Source: Morinoia aosen
Lineage: Eukaryota > Arthropoda > Malacostraca > Amphipoda > Talitridae
Reading direction: 5' to 3'
Assembly: GCA_030386875.1 (NCBI GenBank)
Contig: CM059574.1
Span: 4,843,934-4,907,933, forward strand
DNA: 64,000 nt
Below are positions 9,701 through 19,575 of this stretch, one piece after another. How positions within the stretch are numbered: the stretch's first letter is position 1; every line of letters begins with the position of its first letter. The position numbers and the translations under genes were made by a program. A model generated the notes under the pieces. It had not been told where the DNA came from, did no database searches, and saw nothing but the letters and a program-made list of their open reading frames with translations.

Positions 9701-11041
9701 GTCGTGCCACGCTGCAAGCGCACAGTTCGCGGCGTCTTGGCTAAATGCATTGTATGCAAGAAGCTAAACGCCAAAGCTTTTTCCTATCCCGATCCTCCTG
9801 CTTTACCTGACTCGCGTACTAATTTCGTGAGGCCATTTGCCACAACTGGCATGGATTTCTCTGCCCACTTTTGGGTATTAGACCCTTTTGGTCACAAGCA
9901 AAAGGTGTACTTACTGTTATTTACGTGTTTTCAGACTAGGGCTATTCACATTGAAGTTCTTCCATCTATGACTTTGGAGGAATTTTGCTTTGCCTTCATT
10001 AGATTTACAAACGAAAAGGGCATTCCTAACACTGTTTATTCTGACAATGCTAGAACTTTCACCGCCGCTCCCGATCTTCTATCGGAAGTGTTAACTTCCT
10101 CTTTGTATGAAGAGCGGTTTCGACCTTTTAATATTAAATTCAAAACTATCCCTATCTATAGTCCTCAATTTGGAGCGATATGGGAACGCCTGTTCAAGTC
10201 CATAAAGGATTGCATATATAAACTTTTTGGACGTAGCACTTATTCTTATTCTTCCTTCATTACTGTTATTTCTGATATTTCTCTTAACCTTAATCGGCGT
10301 CCCCTCTCTTACACTGAGATGGGGGACTCGATTCTACCTATAATGCCCCTTCAATTTCTTCAGCTTTATCCTACATCTAATTCTCTTATTCTGTCCGATG
10401 AGCTTCCGGACTTGGAGACTGACGATGTTGAGCATCGCGAGCATTTGCTTACTCTTTTGGAGAGACGCGATGTCATGGTCGCTAAGTTCAGGGAGCTTTG
10501 GTATTCTCAGTATCTTGTTTCTTTGCGAGGTCCATATCCTCTGAAATCTTTACCTTTGCAAAATAAATTATTATCTGTGGGTCAAGTGGTACTTGTAAAA
10601 CACCCGATAAAACCCAGACCATTTTGGGCCTTGGCTCGCATCAGTGCTTTGCTTCCTGGTCGCGACGGCAAAGTCCGTGTTGTAAGAATTATAAGGGCTG
10701 ATAATACTGAAAGCGCCATCAAAATCTCGTTACTGTACCCACTGGAGTTAGTTGTGACCGATCCTACTCCAGAGGAGGTAGGAGATAGCGCAGACGGGAG
10801 TGGTTCGGACGCGGAATCATACCCTCGTTCCGAACCTCCCGCGAGGTTTGAAACTCAAAGGGGTAGTTCTACCTCTGAACACCCTAGAGTTCAGCAGCTT
10901 AATTCTTCAAATTCTTTTGATACGGATTCTTCGGTCTTGTCCGAAGAACCGGTAGTTACTCCTGCTGACCGCCCTCTTAGGCAAGCGGCGCGTCAGCAAC
11001 GTAGTAAATTAACGTATCTTATTAAGAAAGGGCATTTGTAA
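6704..11041 (+). CDS. pol: BEL/Pao Pol polyprotein (protease, RT, RNase H, integrase)
   Basis: This 1445-residue replication polyprotein has its domains in BEL order. The aspartic protease shows VIDSGSQQTL, with its catalytic Asp at residue 23. Reverse transcriptase includes KIRPVFNCS, the LSDIFKAFLQV Asp motif and YVDN (504-507) in place of the common YVDD. An RNase H region follows with VIFCDASERAFG, LPSLELLAVYLA and LTDSQVTLAWL. Integrase has an HHCC finger (HKLLNHQG then CIVCKK) and a DDE triad at Asp1051 (MDF), Asp1114 (SDNA) and Glu1161 (WERL). The C-terminal part (VGQVVLVKHPIKPRPFWALA) is the DUF5641-type tail. No internal stop or frameshift is seen, so the element may still be active. 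Residues are numbered from the ATG at 6704; translation by readthrough from gag would add seven residues (RLKARFR). Confidence 0.95.
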   Translation: MCPVIALSTKVNNISKRVNFVIDSGSQQTLIDLNTVSSNSSNDDLQQITVNTVGASVPLRGKHINVELVLPDCEKHELDIFAMQNLHLQMGMKGLKSKLELLKTKLPLSTSFPEVVDDNIQINGILGVDALQAFRVLELQNVAGYKVMRVANGFLPFGDLKCYKSSFPIVASAAKKQDGGSPCSVVSPKSSSLSVVSPDVSSSSSALHKVSSSLTIANNQKKQTKKSKSKAKRYHGVLEAFFEPPKVCSSALDGTECDVQAGLDRLLDLELIGVPAKEVENDKELKDFKSSVVYDEGRYYVHIPWNRNILAKVPHSFGLARYLAQKVAASNSRKGIEKQYNDVFQEQLELGIIEPLSLENLNVCEHKWIPHRPVVREHVTTSKIRPVFNCSLKRGKLPSLNEASYVGPNLMNDLLGLLVYFRSNSVVVLSDIFKAFLQVKLAKNFDRNQFSFVLFQNGEYKYFRYTTLLFGFVASPYILNFLLKLHAKTISDLVVRDIMSNKLYVDNLIFTTNSPELALDTFQRSNKAFKESGFPLRQWQSNNSNLLSQIDPSLCSSSEHSRVLGYNFNSSSDSLSISVKSLNPSCKTRRSMLSDIASLYDPLGILLPFSVRGKLILRKLTPLRLGWDQDVPDDICKEWRNFCQEFSQLHEFEFPRMNLVETEKVDLVIFCDASERAFGTCMYGVQKERSSLLFSKVKVSPPRQRTLPSLELLAVYLAYQCLVSLMSDVNFPYTVSSVTFLTDSQVTLAWLLSGKPPRKNIFVSNRIKDIDSMRLTLEGTTKASFHYEYVPTMYNMADMLTRGIKASKFLESKNVWLTGPDWIREGKDQWPKGHLGCIPHQFISSACINVNVVPPCKAPILEIERFSSYPKLLGTVEKVFKAVAIFRHADLGNAKLRAFLFLISSMQSIHFAGELEALKNKSPRPPLLVRTLNLFLDSHGIIRSNSRIANAEELDYNTRNPILLSSSSHLTHLLISHTHKLLNHQGLDITVQKLKVDGYVVPRCKRTVRGVLAKCIVCKKLNAKAFSYPDPPALPDSRTNFVRPFATTGMDFSAHFWVLDPFGHKQKVYLLLFTCFQTRAIHIEVLPSMTLEEFCFAFIRFTNEKGIPNTVYSDNARTFTAAPDLLSEVLTSSLYEERFRPFNIKFKTIPIYSPQFGAIWERLFKSIKDCIYKLFGRSTYSYSSFITVISDISLNLNRRPLSYTEMGDSILPIMPLQFLQLYPTSNSLILSDELPDLETDDVEHREHLLTLLERRDVMVAKFRELWYSQYLVSLRGPYPLKSLPLQNKLLSVGQVVLVKHPIKPRPFWALARISALLPGRDGKVRVVRIIRADNTESAIKISLLYPLELVVTDPTPEEVGDSADGSGSDAESYPRSEPPARFETQRGSSTSEHPRVQQLNSSNSFDTDSSVLSEEPVVTPADRPLRQAARQQRSKLTYLIKKGHL

Positions 11042-11177
11042 ACCCTTTCAATTATGTGTTATGCGCAGCTATTATTACTTGGTCCTTTACAGTATTGAGC
11101 TGGAAGGACATTGCATGTCTTTGTGTATTTCACGGAATTTTCAAATGAAAACTCCGTTTTTTCTTTTGCCGGGATTG

Positions 11178-11717
11178 TGTCGCAACTCCAGCCTGCTCCT
11201 CTTGTATGTCCCATGCAAGTTAATTAATATCTTGTAATATAAGGGACTGGGTCAAAATCAATTCTTAATTGACCTAAAAGAATTATATAAATTAAATATG
11301 ACAAGCAGGCAATAATGGATTGCTTCCCCTTCCTGGCAACAAACGCGTATGTCGAACATCCTTAATGTGTTCGTTTATCTTTGCGAGCTGCATCCGAAGT
11401 CACAGCGACGGATTCGGAGCGCACGTGACGTCGAGGCCTTCGCCGGCTGACACGTCAGGAGACAACCACCTATGGAGTCGGCAGCACGTGCCTTGTGCGT
11501 TACGACTTCTAAACCGGTCCTGCTTTCGGGCATCTGAGAGCCCGGAGAGCCGGCTATCATTGAGGAAGTGTTCCCTGGACAACTTTTCTTCGAAGTTCAG
11601 GTGAGCAATCCTTATTTATTGTCTTTGCTTGTCATATTATCATTTAACTTAATGCAGAAGAGACTATGTCAATGCCAGGTTTATCTGGAAGTTGGCGCTT
11701 AGGTGGTTAGCGCGACA
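11178..11717 (+). repeat. 3' LTR of the BEL/Pao element
   Basis: This is the second 540-bp copy, offset by exactly 7196 bp from the first. It is the same at every stretch I compared, including the boundaries TGTCGC and GCGACA. A 136-bp untranslated stretch (11042-11177) separates it from the pol stop. Confidence 0.93.
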
Positions 11718-11998
11718 GTCTATAGTTTCAGACATGTACAGGGTTTCATATTTTACTCGCTCAGTTTTACAACGTTTCACATTTACAATAAATGTTTTCC
11801 CTCTTCCACGTTATACGTCACTATTTCACCAAAGTTTCTCGATAAAACGACAGTTACTTGCAGGAAAAGGAATTTGAAACACAATTTTGTGAATTAAATG
11901 TCTAAATTAAGCGTCATATACACTCAACATGATTTTTTTTGCAATAACAGATGAGAGAAACCGAAGATGAAAAAGTTTTTATTCATCTCAGATTTTAC

Positions 11999-12195
11999 GT
12001 CACTAGTTAACCAACATTTTCCATCAAAAGAACAAGATAATGATGTAAGCCAATTTGGTGAATCAGAAATTGATTGTGTACGTTAGAGATTTTTCAACAT
12101 TCATGCTCTATTGTAACATAGAAATAGTTCACGAATGATGGTCACTGTTATTTTCCCAAAAGATGCGAAATTACCAGAGTACACTTTCTATTTTT
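11999..12195. repeat. ~197-bp repeat, left copy (flanks the Gypsy fragment)
   Basis: This stretch, from GTCACTAGTTAACCAACATT to CACTTTCTATTTTT, is repeated in the same orientation at 16530-16724 with scattered mismatches. The upstream sequence 11718-11998 has no recognisable gene. The right end runs into a (TATC)n-like stretch and then into the broken end of the Gypsy integrase. Confidence 0.75.
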
Positions 12196-12225
12196 TTCTA
12201 TTTTTCTATCTATTCTATCTATTGT

Positions 12226-15200
12226 TACAGGAAATCCAAATGTCGCAAAAGTGTGTTTCAGGCACGAGATCGTTTCGCTAGAGGTTGTAGTAGATGTGGG
12301 AAAAATTTCAACCCACTTAGAGTGTGCATCCACGATCACTAGATAGTATTTTCCATCCATTGGGCCCGCGTAGTCAATGTGTATGCGATGCCAAGGCTTT
12401 GCAGGCCATTCCCACGGATGGAGTTCAGCTTTCGTTGGTGCAGCTCGCGTGCTCAGGCACTCGCTGCATGACTTTGTCGTTTCTTCTAGATCTTTGTCCA
12501 GCAGCGGCCACCATACATAGCTGCGAGCTAACTCCTTCATCCTGGATGATCCAGCATGGCCAGAGTGAAGTTCATCCACAATAGCTTGTCGGAGGGCTTG
12601 AGGCACAATTATTCTAGCTCCCCAGAGCACACAGCCATTTTGTGTTGACAATTCGTCTCTCCTCCTAGTGTACGGAGCGAGATCGGGATTCCCAATTACC
12701 GTCGAAGGCCAGCCTACCTGGCAGTATTTGTATACCTTCGAAAGTACTGGGTCCCTTAGGGTGCCGTCACAAATGTGGGTGCTGGTGACCGGAGCTGACT
12801 CGAGGAAGTTTACTAGGGACGTCCATTCCGCTGGGATGGGCGTGGCTTCATCGGGAGTTGTCAAAGGTAGACGGCTGAGAGCATCAGCCGTGCCCAACAG
12901 CACGCCAGACCGGTGACGCAAGGTGAACTTGTAGGATTGTAGCAGTAGAGCCCACCTTTGAATGCGTCCGGATGCCATCGGAGGAATGCCTCTACCCGGA
13001 TCAAATAGCCCTAACAAAGTTTTGTGGTCAGTAACCACAGTGAAGTCCTGTCCCCACAGGTAGCAATGGAATTTCCTGACTGCAAACACCATAGCCAGAG
13101 CTTCTTTCTCAGTCTGGGAGTAGTTGCATTCAGTTGCTGTAAGAGTTCGGGAAGCAAAATAGGCGGGGCGTTCAATTCCATCAATAAGGTGACACAGCAC
13201 CGCTCCCACACCATACGCACTACTGTCAGCCACTACCACTATGGGTTTCTGAGGGTCAAAGTGGACTAGATTCTGGGAGTCCAGGAGGACTTGTTTAGAC
13301 TTCTGGAATGCCCTCTCCTGACTTGCATCCCATTTCTACGGGGTTTTATCCCTCAGTAAGGTGTTTAGGGGCTCCAGCATAGTTGCAGATGATTTTAGAA
13401 ATTTCCTATAGAAGTTAAGCAGCCCAAGGTAGGCTCTCAGTTGAGTTACATTAGTAGAAGCTGGTGCATTCTGGATTGCTGCTACCTTCTCTGCAGTGGG
13501 GTGTAATCCATCCTTGTCGATTTGTATCCAAGGTAGGATACCTGTGGCACTCCAATTTGGCATTTAGCCATTTTCAGTTTTAGCCCTGCCTCCTGTAGTT
13601 TAGATAAGACTTGATGGAGACGCTTGTTGTGCTCTTGCTAATTAGTGGCACTCACCAGGACGTCATCCAGATAACAGAACACTCCTGGGAGGCCCTGCAA
13701 TAGTCCTTCCATGGTACGCTGAAAGATTCCAGGTGCGGACGCAATTCCAAAGCTGAGACGGTTGTAGGCAAATAAACCTCTGTGGGTGTTTATTACCGTG
13801 AGTTCCTTGGAGTCTTCATCCAAGGGTAGTTGGGCGTATGCCTGAGACATATCTAGCTTGGAGTATATAACTCCTCCTGCTAACCCGTTAAATAAATCTT
13901 CCACTCTGGGTATAGGGTAGGTGTCAAGCCTAGTGGGTCTGTTGACAGTTAATTTGTAGTCGCCACAGATTCGGATGCTTTGATCCGCCTTGAGCACAGG
14001 GACGATAGCCGCTGCCCATCTCGAGTATTGTACAGGGGTGAGGATACCTTCCTGCACCAGTCTATCAAGTTCTGCCTCCACCTTTGGTCTAAGTGTGTAA
14101 GGCACGTTCCTGGCCTTACAAAACTTTGGTGGTACGGATGGATCCACTTCTATTTTGAATTTCCTTCCCCTAAAGCAACCTAGACCTGGTTGAAAAATGT
14201 CGGGGAATTTATTTGCTAACTCTTCAGGGCAGGTAGTCAATTTGTTGACCTCATTTGCTACCATAGTTAGCCCAAGGGAATCAATCAGGTCCCTACCCAG
14301 CAAAGCTGGACCTCCCCTGTCTACCACTACAATAGTGGCTAGCTGAGGAGCCCTACCACTAGCTTCACGCTGGATGATAGCCCTAATCTCTCCGCAAACC
14401 ACTAGTGTGGTTCCACCATAAGTCCTAAGCTTAACATCAGAAGGTCTCAACTCGGACCTTGTTTTTGTTGGTAGTTTACAATAAGCAGCTTTTGATAGGA
14501 TAGACCTGGCAGCACCCGTGTCTACCTCCATTTCCAGTGGGGTATTGTTTAGTAATATTTTCATTTTAATGGGGGGTTTTATTTCTTCGGCTATTGAAAA
14601 AATCTCCCCATAACAGCCTAGATTAGCAACTGGATAGTCTGCACAGGTTGCATTTTTAGTTCTATTAGGGTTAGATTGGTGTTCCCTCCCTCTTTTCTCA
14701 TGCATAGCATGCACAAAATTATTTTTGTTGCCTTTAGCAGAATTTTGATTTTTCAATTTAAAGCAACATTTCTTAAGATGGCCTTTTTGGCCACAACCAT
14801 GACAAACACTGTCTTTATAGGGGCAATCTCTACGCCAGTGCAGATTACCACAGCCGCTGCATGCTGATTTGGGGCTAGCTTGAGCCTGAGTTTTGCCCTG
14901 AGGCTTAATAGCAGTTTGCTTTCCTCTATGCTGGCCCACATTTAGTATGGAATTAGGTTGCCTTAACACAACCGTCTCCCTCAGTTGTGTTTCTTTGGCA
15001 GTTGCCAGATCCACGGCTTTTTTCCATGTGAGGTCAGCTTCATTCAGCAAACAATTTTGAACATCATTACTGGCCACACCCAGTATGAACCTGTCTAGCA
15101 GTGTTTCTTCTAGAACTTCCTGTTTGAAATTACAGGTGTCTGAAAGGGCCTTTAAGCTAGCCACAAAATCAGCAATGCTCTCCCCTTGTTTCTGGTTCCG

Positions 15201-15482
15201 CTTATGGAACCTAAACCTTTCAAAGATCTGGTTGCGTGTCGGCTTAAAATGCCGTCTTAACGCTTCCATGATCTCATCATAGGTAGCATCTAAAAGTCTT
15301 TTAGGGGAGAGTAGGTCCTTTGCTAACCTAACAATTTTAGGACCCACCAGAGCAATAAATGTTTTAGCTTTATTTGAATCTTCCACTTTATTAATACTCA
15401 GGAAGCAGTTTAGCCTGACTTCATATTCTGGGAATTCTTCCTCTAAAGGATTGAATTCTCCCACTGAGCCTAGCATTGGCAT
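12226..15482 (-). pseudogene. Gypsy gag-pol polyprotein, broken
   Basis: The frame starts at the ATG at 15482 and encodes, in order: a Gag-like region; two zinc knuckles (CSGCGNLHWRRDC, CHGCGQKGHLKKCC); an aspartic protease (EVDTGAARS); reverse transcriptase (YSKLDMSQAYAQ, CYLDDVLV); RNase H (VVVADSSAYGVGAVLC); the integrase HHCC finger (HSGHAGSS, CSECLS); and the start of the integrase core (IHIDYAGP). It is inactive. A TAG interrupts it at 13638-13640, a one-base loss shifts the frame near 13530, and another TAG lies at 13336-13338. The core ends after FATFGFPVT, before the second catalytic Asp. It would have acted as the replication polyprotein of the retrotransposon. Confidence 0.93.
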
Positions 15483-15683
15483 TTTTACCCGGCTTTACAG
15501 CTAATTGTCAGATATCTACCTGAAATAATAGTAGCAACAATATCAGTTGCAAGAGTAGCCAATTCAAGAGACTGTAATAATACACCTTGTTAAAAAAACA
15601 GAAATTTACAGCATCAATACTCTAGTCACTGAGTAATTCTGAGTTCCTTCATTAGTCTAGCCTCTCCCAATAGTTCTACAAAA

Positions 15684-15696
15684 ATCCTCGTCGCCA
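15684..15696 (-). promoter_or_regulatory. primer-binding site of the Gypsy element
   Basis: Read on the minus strand, TGGCGACGAGGAT lies one base after the LTR end ...CTACAACA. This is the usual position for a tRNA primer-binding site, and TGG is the usual first triplet because it pairs with the CCA end of a tRNA. I cannot name the tRNA. Confidence 0.7.
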
Positions 15697-15697
15697 G

Positions 15698-16083
15698 TGT
15701 TGTAGCTCTAGTAACCCTACACTAGAGCACAGTATAGGTTCCACATAGACACAAATAACACATCAATAGACAAATGCAATGACACAGCAATTTAGGTAAA
15801 TAGTCCACTCACCTCTTGGATACCTTACAACATAGATACTCAGATACCAGAATGTGGTTAGCGAGAGTAGAGCGGAGATAGGTGGGAATATATAGAATAG
15901 AGTAGAATAGAATTAGTACATTAGTTTAGAAATTAAGAAGTTAGATACTAACCACAGTAGGTAATTATATACACACTCGGCCAACATTTACTTGTTGTTC
16001 AGCCCGAGATCACTAGAAAACTGGCTGCGAGTGTTGCTCTCTCGAGCGTTGCCAACTTTTGGTCTCTCTAACTAGAACTTACA
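15698..16083 (-). repeat. 5' LTR of the Gypsy element
   Basis: On the minus strand this 386-bp segment begins TGTAAGTTCTAGT and ends ACTAGAGCTACAACA, imperfect inverted ends of the TG...CA type. It lies directly upstream of the primer-binding site. No second copy is in the window, so the outer boundary rests on the terminal motif alone. Confidence 0.7.
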
Positions 16084-16230
16084 CTACTCGCTATATTACA
16101 TTAACATGGCAAATTATTTCCGTAAGTTGCTGGGTCAAGCATTTTCAATTTTTAAATTTAAAAGTTCCTTCAAAGAAGAAGTTTTTAACCCTTCTGACGT
16201 TACACGTTTCTCACGTTAACCCTTCTCACG

Positions 16231-16524
16231 TGCCGCCATAGCCATGTGGCTAGAGGGTTCTGTCGCCGTGCGAGAGACCCGGGATCGAATCTCGGCGCTG
16301 GCAGTGGCGATTTTCTCTGTTGGGTATAGGAAAAAAATTCCAAGCACAATACCCCACTCTACCCAGGTGTCTGAAATGGGTACCGGTCTTGACCGGAGGA
16401 AAGCGTCATGGCGTCCTGGCGTTAGTTATAAGGCATTCGAAAATCCAATGTACAAGGTGATATGTATCAGGCTTGATTGGAAATAAAGCATCCGTAGATG
16501 CCTTCATTATTATTATTATTATTA
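16231..16524 (+). mobile_element. tRNA-derived SINE
   Basis: The head (16232 to about 16305) resembles a tRNA gene. TAGCCATGTGGCTAGAGGG fits an A box and GGGATCGAATCTC fits a B box, the internal RNA polymerase III promoter. A body unrelated to tRNA follows, and the tail is (ATT)n at about 16504-16524. The insertion lies just upstream of the right copy of the 197-bp repeat. ACGT next to both ends may be part of a short target duplication. It has no coding capacity and would depend on a LINE for movement. Confidence 0.85.
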
Positions 16525-16529
16525 TGAAC

Positions 16530-16724
16530 GTCACTAGTTAACCAAAATTGTCCATCAAAAGAACATGATATTAATGTAAGCTAATTTGGTGAATCAATAA
16601 TTGATTGTGTACATTAGAAATTTTTCAACATCTATGCTCTATTGTAACAAAAAATAGTTCACAAACGGTGGTCACCATTATTTTTCCAAAGATGCGAGTT
16701 TGCCAGAGCACACTTTCTATTTTG
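16530..16724. repeat. ~197-bp repeat, right copy
   Basis: This is a same-orientation copy of 11999-12195, from GTCACTAGTTAACCAAAATT to CACTTTCTATTTT. A weaker match to its end (GCCAGAGTACAACTTCTATT) occurs near 57857, so it belongs to a dispersed family. The following 16725-17060 has a G-rich patch and no clear gene. Confidence 0.75.
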
Positions 16725-17059
16725 TTTCTGGATATACATAACGGTACTTGTTGTTCCACGTTAAGAGTCGAGGTGTTTTGGAGGGATGGAGCGAGGATGG
16801 AGGGGGTAGGGGTGAGCTTGTTCGAGCTGCACCTCACCGGCACCACGAGGGCAACACAAAGTTTACACATGTCGCCAGTCTGATCTGCTTGTTAAAATGA
16901 TCAGAACTGAATCACTGAGACACTGAAAGTTCACTTTTACCATTTAGTCAGGTAGAAGGCACATTCACGGACACATAGATTCCAATTTCGTATTTCGTGG
17001 AGTATACATTCCCTCACATTCTGAAACAACTTAGCTCCAGTGACTTGGAGCGTGCGTTC

Positions 17060-17830
17060 ACCGGCGTGCCCTGGCTAAAGCCGGGCTAAAGCCCGGGCAA
17101 AATCATATAAATGATTGAGGGCAATGTATTTCATTTTATACGTAATATAGGATTTTTGAAAGTATTTAACTACAGTTTGAAAAGAAGACATAATATCAGT
17201 GACGATGCATTGATGAAAACACTACCAGTAGTGCACATATACAGGGAAACACGAATTCAGTAATTTTATTCATACCAGTACGATTTTCATAAACAGATGC
17301 TAATTATTTTCTCAGCACTTAGTTTTGTGTAATAAAATTGAAAAAAAAACATAAGGAACAGTTGGGAATCTACGTTCTGTGGTTAAACGAAAAATATTCC
17401 GACGAGTGCCAAATTACGTCCGTCAAATTTTGTGGTCTGAAAAAACTTGTAGGTGATCTCCACGATCAACATTAGAGTCTAGTATTTCATAATCGTTGTG
17501 GCACAGCAGACGAATGACACTTCCGGTTTAAGTTTGAAATTTTTTATTTAATGTAAATTATTATTATTAATATCTAGGATTTTGTGTACTAAGTTTAATT
17601 TGCATCATAAATTTTACTGTATACTGAATAATTGGGCATTCGACCTTATTTATAATTCAGGTTTGTTGAACGAAACTGGGTGTTTCTAATTAATGGAACA
17701 TTTATATTTCATCATTTTATTAGAAAAATGAATCTTTAACTTTGTTTGGCAATCAATTTTTCAGTCGAATTTCTGTTGAAAAAAGGTTTATATTTTGTAA
17801 TAATTTATAATTGTTTGATCAATTTTTTAA
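17060..17830. other. AT-rich gene-free stretch
   Basis: I see no gene, repeat or RNA here. A short GC-rich inverted stretch (GGCTAAAGCCGGGCTAAAGCC, positions 17072-17092) is the only compositional feature. Confidence 0.4.
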
Positions 17831-18560
17831 CAAATAAATATTGGGTCAATATGCATATTAGTTAGGTGCTGCACGGAAATTAATAATGTAGTTACAAATA
17901 ATCAGTAAAGGAACACATTTAAAAACGTTTTATAAGAATGACATTCTGCTTGCTGATGCGTTATTTTTGAATTATTGAACTTTGAAGTTGGCTGTCGCAC
18001 GCCAAAGGAAGTGATGGCGCCAAGCGTAATTTAATTAATAACGGAAGCTAACCCCCCTATTACAAACGTAAAGAGGTTGGGTCGTGAGGGTTAGCCACAG
18101 TTCTTTTAGTGAAAATTATAAGTTAAATAAAGCTTCTAACCCACCCATTAGAGTGACGACCGCAATCTTGTTTATATCAGCTCTCTAAGATGGCGACCAC
18201 CATTGGCGCCGCCATCTTGGAGCCGGCTCAGCCGATGTAAGCAAGATTGCGGTCAGTTAAAAGCTTTATTTATAATTTTCACTAAAAGAACTGTGGCTAA
18301 CCCTCACAACCCAACCTCATAACGTTTGTAATATGGGGTTAGCTGCTGTTATTAATTAGATTACGGTTGGCACGGTCACTTCCTTTAGCGCGACAGCCAA
18401 GCTCAAAGTTCAATAATTCAAAAATAACACATCAGTGAGCAGAATGTCAATATTGTAAAACCTTTTTAAATGTGTTCCTTTAGTTAACTAGTTAGTGATT
18501 CTTTGCACGTACATTTCTAATTTCTGTGCAGCACCTAAAATGCATATTGACCAAATATTG
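17831..18560. mobile_element. 730-bp palindromic foldback element
   Basis: The left arm (17831 to about 18193) is the reverse complement of the right arm (about 18208 to 18560) along its whole length, with small gaps and an estimated 85-90% identity by eye. Matching landmarks are CAATATGCATATTAGTTAGG against its complement near 18533, GTGAGGGTTAGCCACAG near 18086 against CTGTGGCTAACCCTCAC near 18290, and GACCGCAATCTTG (18168) against CAAGATTGCGGTC (18242). The centre carries AAGATGGCG and CGCCATCTT. It holds no gene. Decayed hAT transposase sequence follows directly on the right, so it may be a foldback derivative of a DNA transposon. Confidence 0.88.
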
Positions 18561-18569
18561 TTACATATA

Positions 18570-19030
18570 CATGAAATCTTCCTTTAAGTTACAAGCATAC
18601 CAATCATATGCCTCATTTTTTTTGTATGCAAGTTTGGATATGGTGGATTATTGTTTATCACGAGTTGAAATGAAAAGCAGTTTTGACGTTTTCCAGATTT
18701 TTGATAAGTTAATGAACTAAGTATAGTTCTGGTGGTAGGGTAATTCATCAAATATTGAACTGAAGTGATTATCGAACAACTTTGGAAATATGCGCGTAAT
18801 AAATTTAGTAAGCATCCAAACTTGCTCAGTGACTGTGATCTTACATCTAAAATTCCTATTTTAATGATAAGAACTCATTTCTGTGAGCTGCAAACTGCTA
18901 CCAGCTGTTGCGAATGCATTTTCTGTACGACCCTTACAAATTGGTCGTATTTTTTCACTTGAAAAATCTTACGCACCTTGGGAAAATTGCGACGGCTTAA
19001 CTGTTGTTGTGCCAACGTCAACCTCCCGTC
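18570..19030 (+). pseudogene. decayed hAT transposase C-terminus (probable)
   Basis: The frame from 18570 reads LDMVDYCLSRVEMKSSFDVF, resembling the hAT transposase region before the dimerisation domain. A second open segment at 18765-18962 contains ATSCCECIFCTTL and, past an in-frame stop, LRTLGKLRRLN and CCANVNLPS. That order and spacing fit the hAT C-terminal dimerisation motif (Cys-Glu-x-x-Phe-Ser-x-Leu, then an Arg-Leu-Asn stretch). Several key residues are altered and stops are present, so it cannot be functional. It could be another transposase family, but I find hAT the best fit. Confidence 0.5.
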
Positions 19031-19575
19031 ATAACTAGAGAGTAGTGTTGCCATATGATGTTCTGTTGTTGTAATTTTTCTTTCCCGCTAAAACCTTGAT
19101 AATTATTCCATGTTCGACATTCAGTTCCTATTTCATGTCAGTATTAAATATTGAACAATAGTGTTCAAATCAAAATTCCTTAAAAATCATGAATTTATGC
19201 CTCGAACAAGGTTTTTCGATTCTTAATTTCCTTAAATAACTGAATCGACCTATTGAACGCCTGTTTCATTTCATTAAAATATTGTATTAACGCTTGATAT
19301 TAACATAGAAGTAGTTGAAGATGGCAACCAATCAGCTGCTGGTGTTCCAAGGCCCTCAAGATAATCAATGATTTGTCTGGCTACATTTACTGATGATCAA
19401 TCCCTTGCCAACAAAATTGATGCAAGCATCAATAATAATTCATTGACGAGTGCTCTACACTCTACTCCAAAAAAGGTCACACAGGTTGATGATCACAATG
19501 ATGGTTCCATAAGCACTGCAAATGAAACATTGACATCATATTAAAAAATTTGATAACTCTCCATTCAAATGCTTC

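Larger units (their letters stand above)
3982..11717 (+). mobile_element. complete BEL/Pao LTR retrotransposon
   Basis: Two 540-bp direct repeats (3982-4521 and 11178-11717) start with TGTCGC and end with GCGACA. They enclose a long leader, a gag frame with three zinc knuckles, and a pol frame ordered protease, reverse transcriptase, RNase H, integrase. This is the BEL/Pao order, with a DUF5641-like C-terminus. The four bases GTCT immediately precede the 5' LTR (3978-3981) and follow the 3' LTR (11718-11721), so the target duplication is intact. By eye the LTRs show no differences, which implies a recent insertion. I could not identify a clear primer-binding site after the 5' LTR, and the polypurine tract before 11178 is weak. 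Confidence 0.95.
12226..16083 (-). mobile_element. truncated Gypsy (Ty3-type) LTR retrotransposon
   Basis: Reading the minus strand, the element starts at an LTR (16083 to 15698), continues through a primer-binding site and a gag-protease-RT-RNase H-integrase reading frame, and is cut off at about 12226 inside the integrase core. The second LTR is missing. The break abuts a CTATCTATTCTATCTATT microsatellite. Because one LTR is missing, target duplications cannot be checked. Confidence 0.9.

Noticed and set aside
16232-16305. tRNA gene
   Set aside because: A and B boxes are recognisable, but the sequence continues into a SINE body with an (ATT)n tail and does not fold as a clean tRNA by eye.
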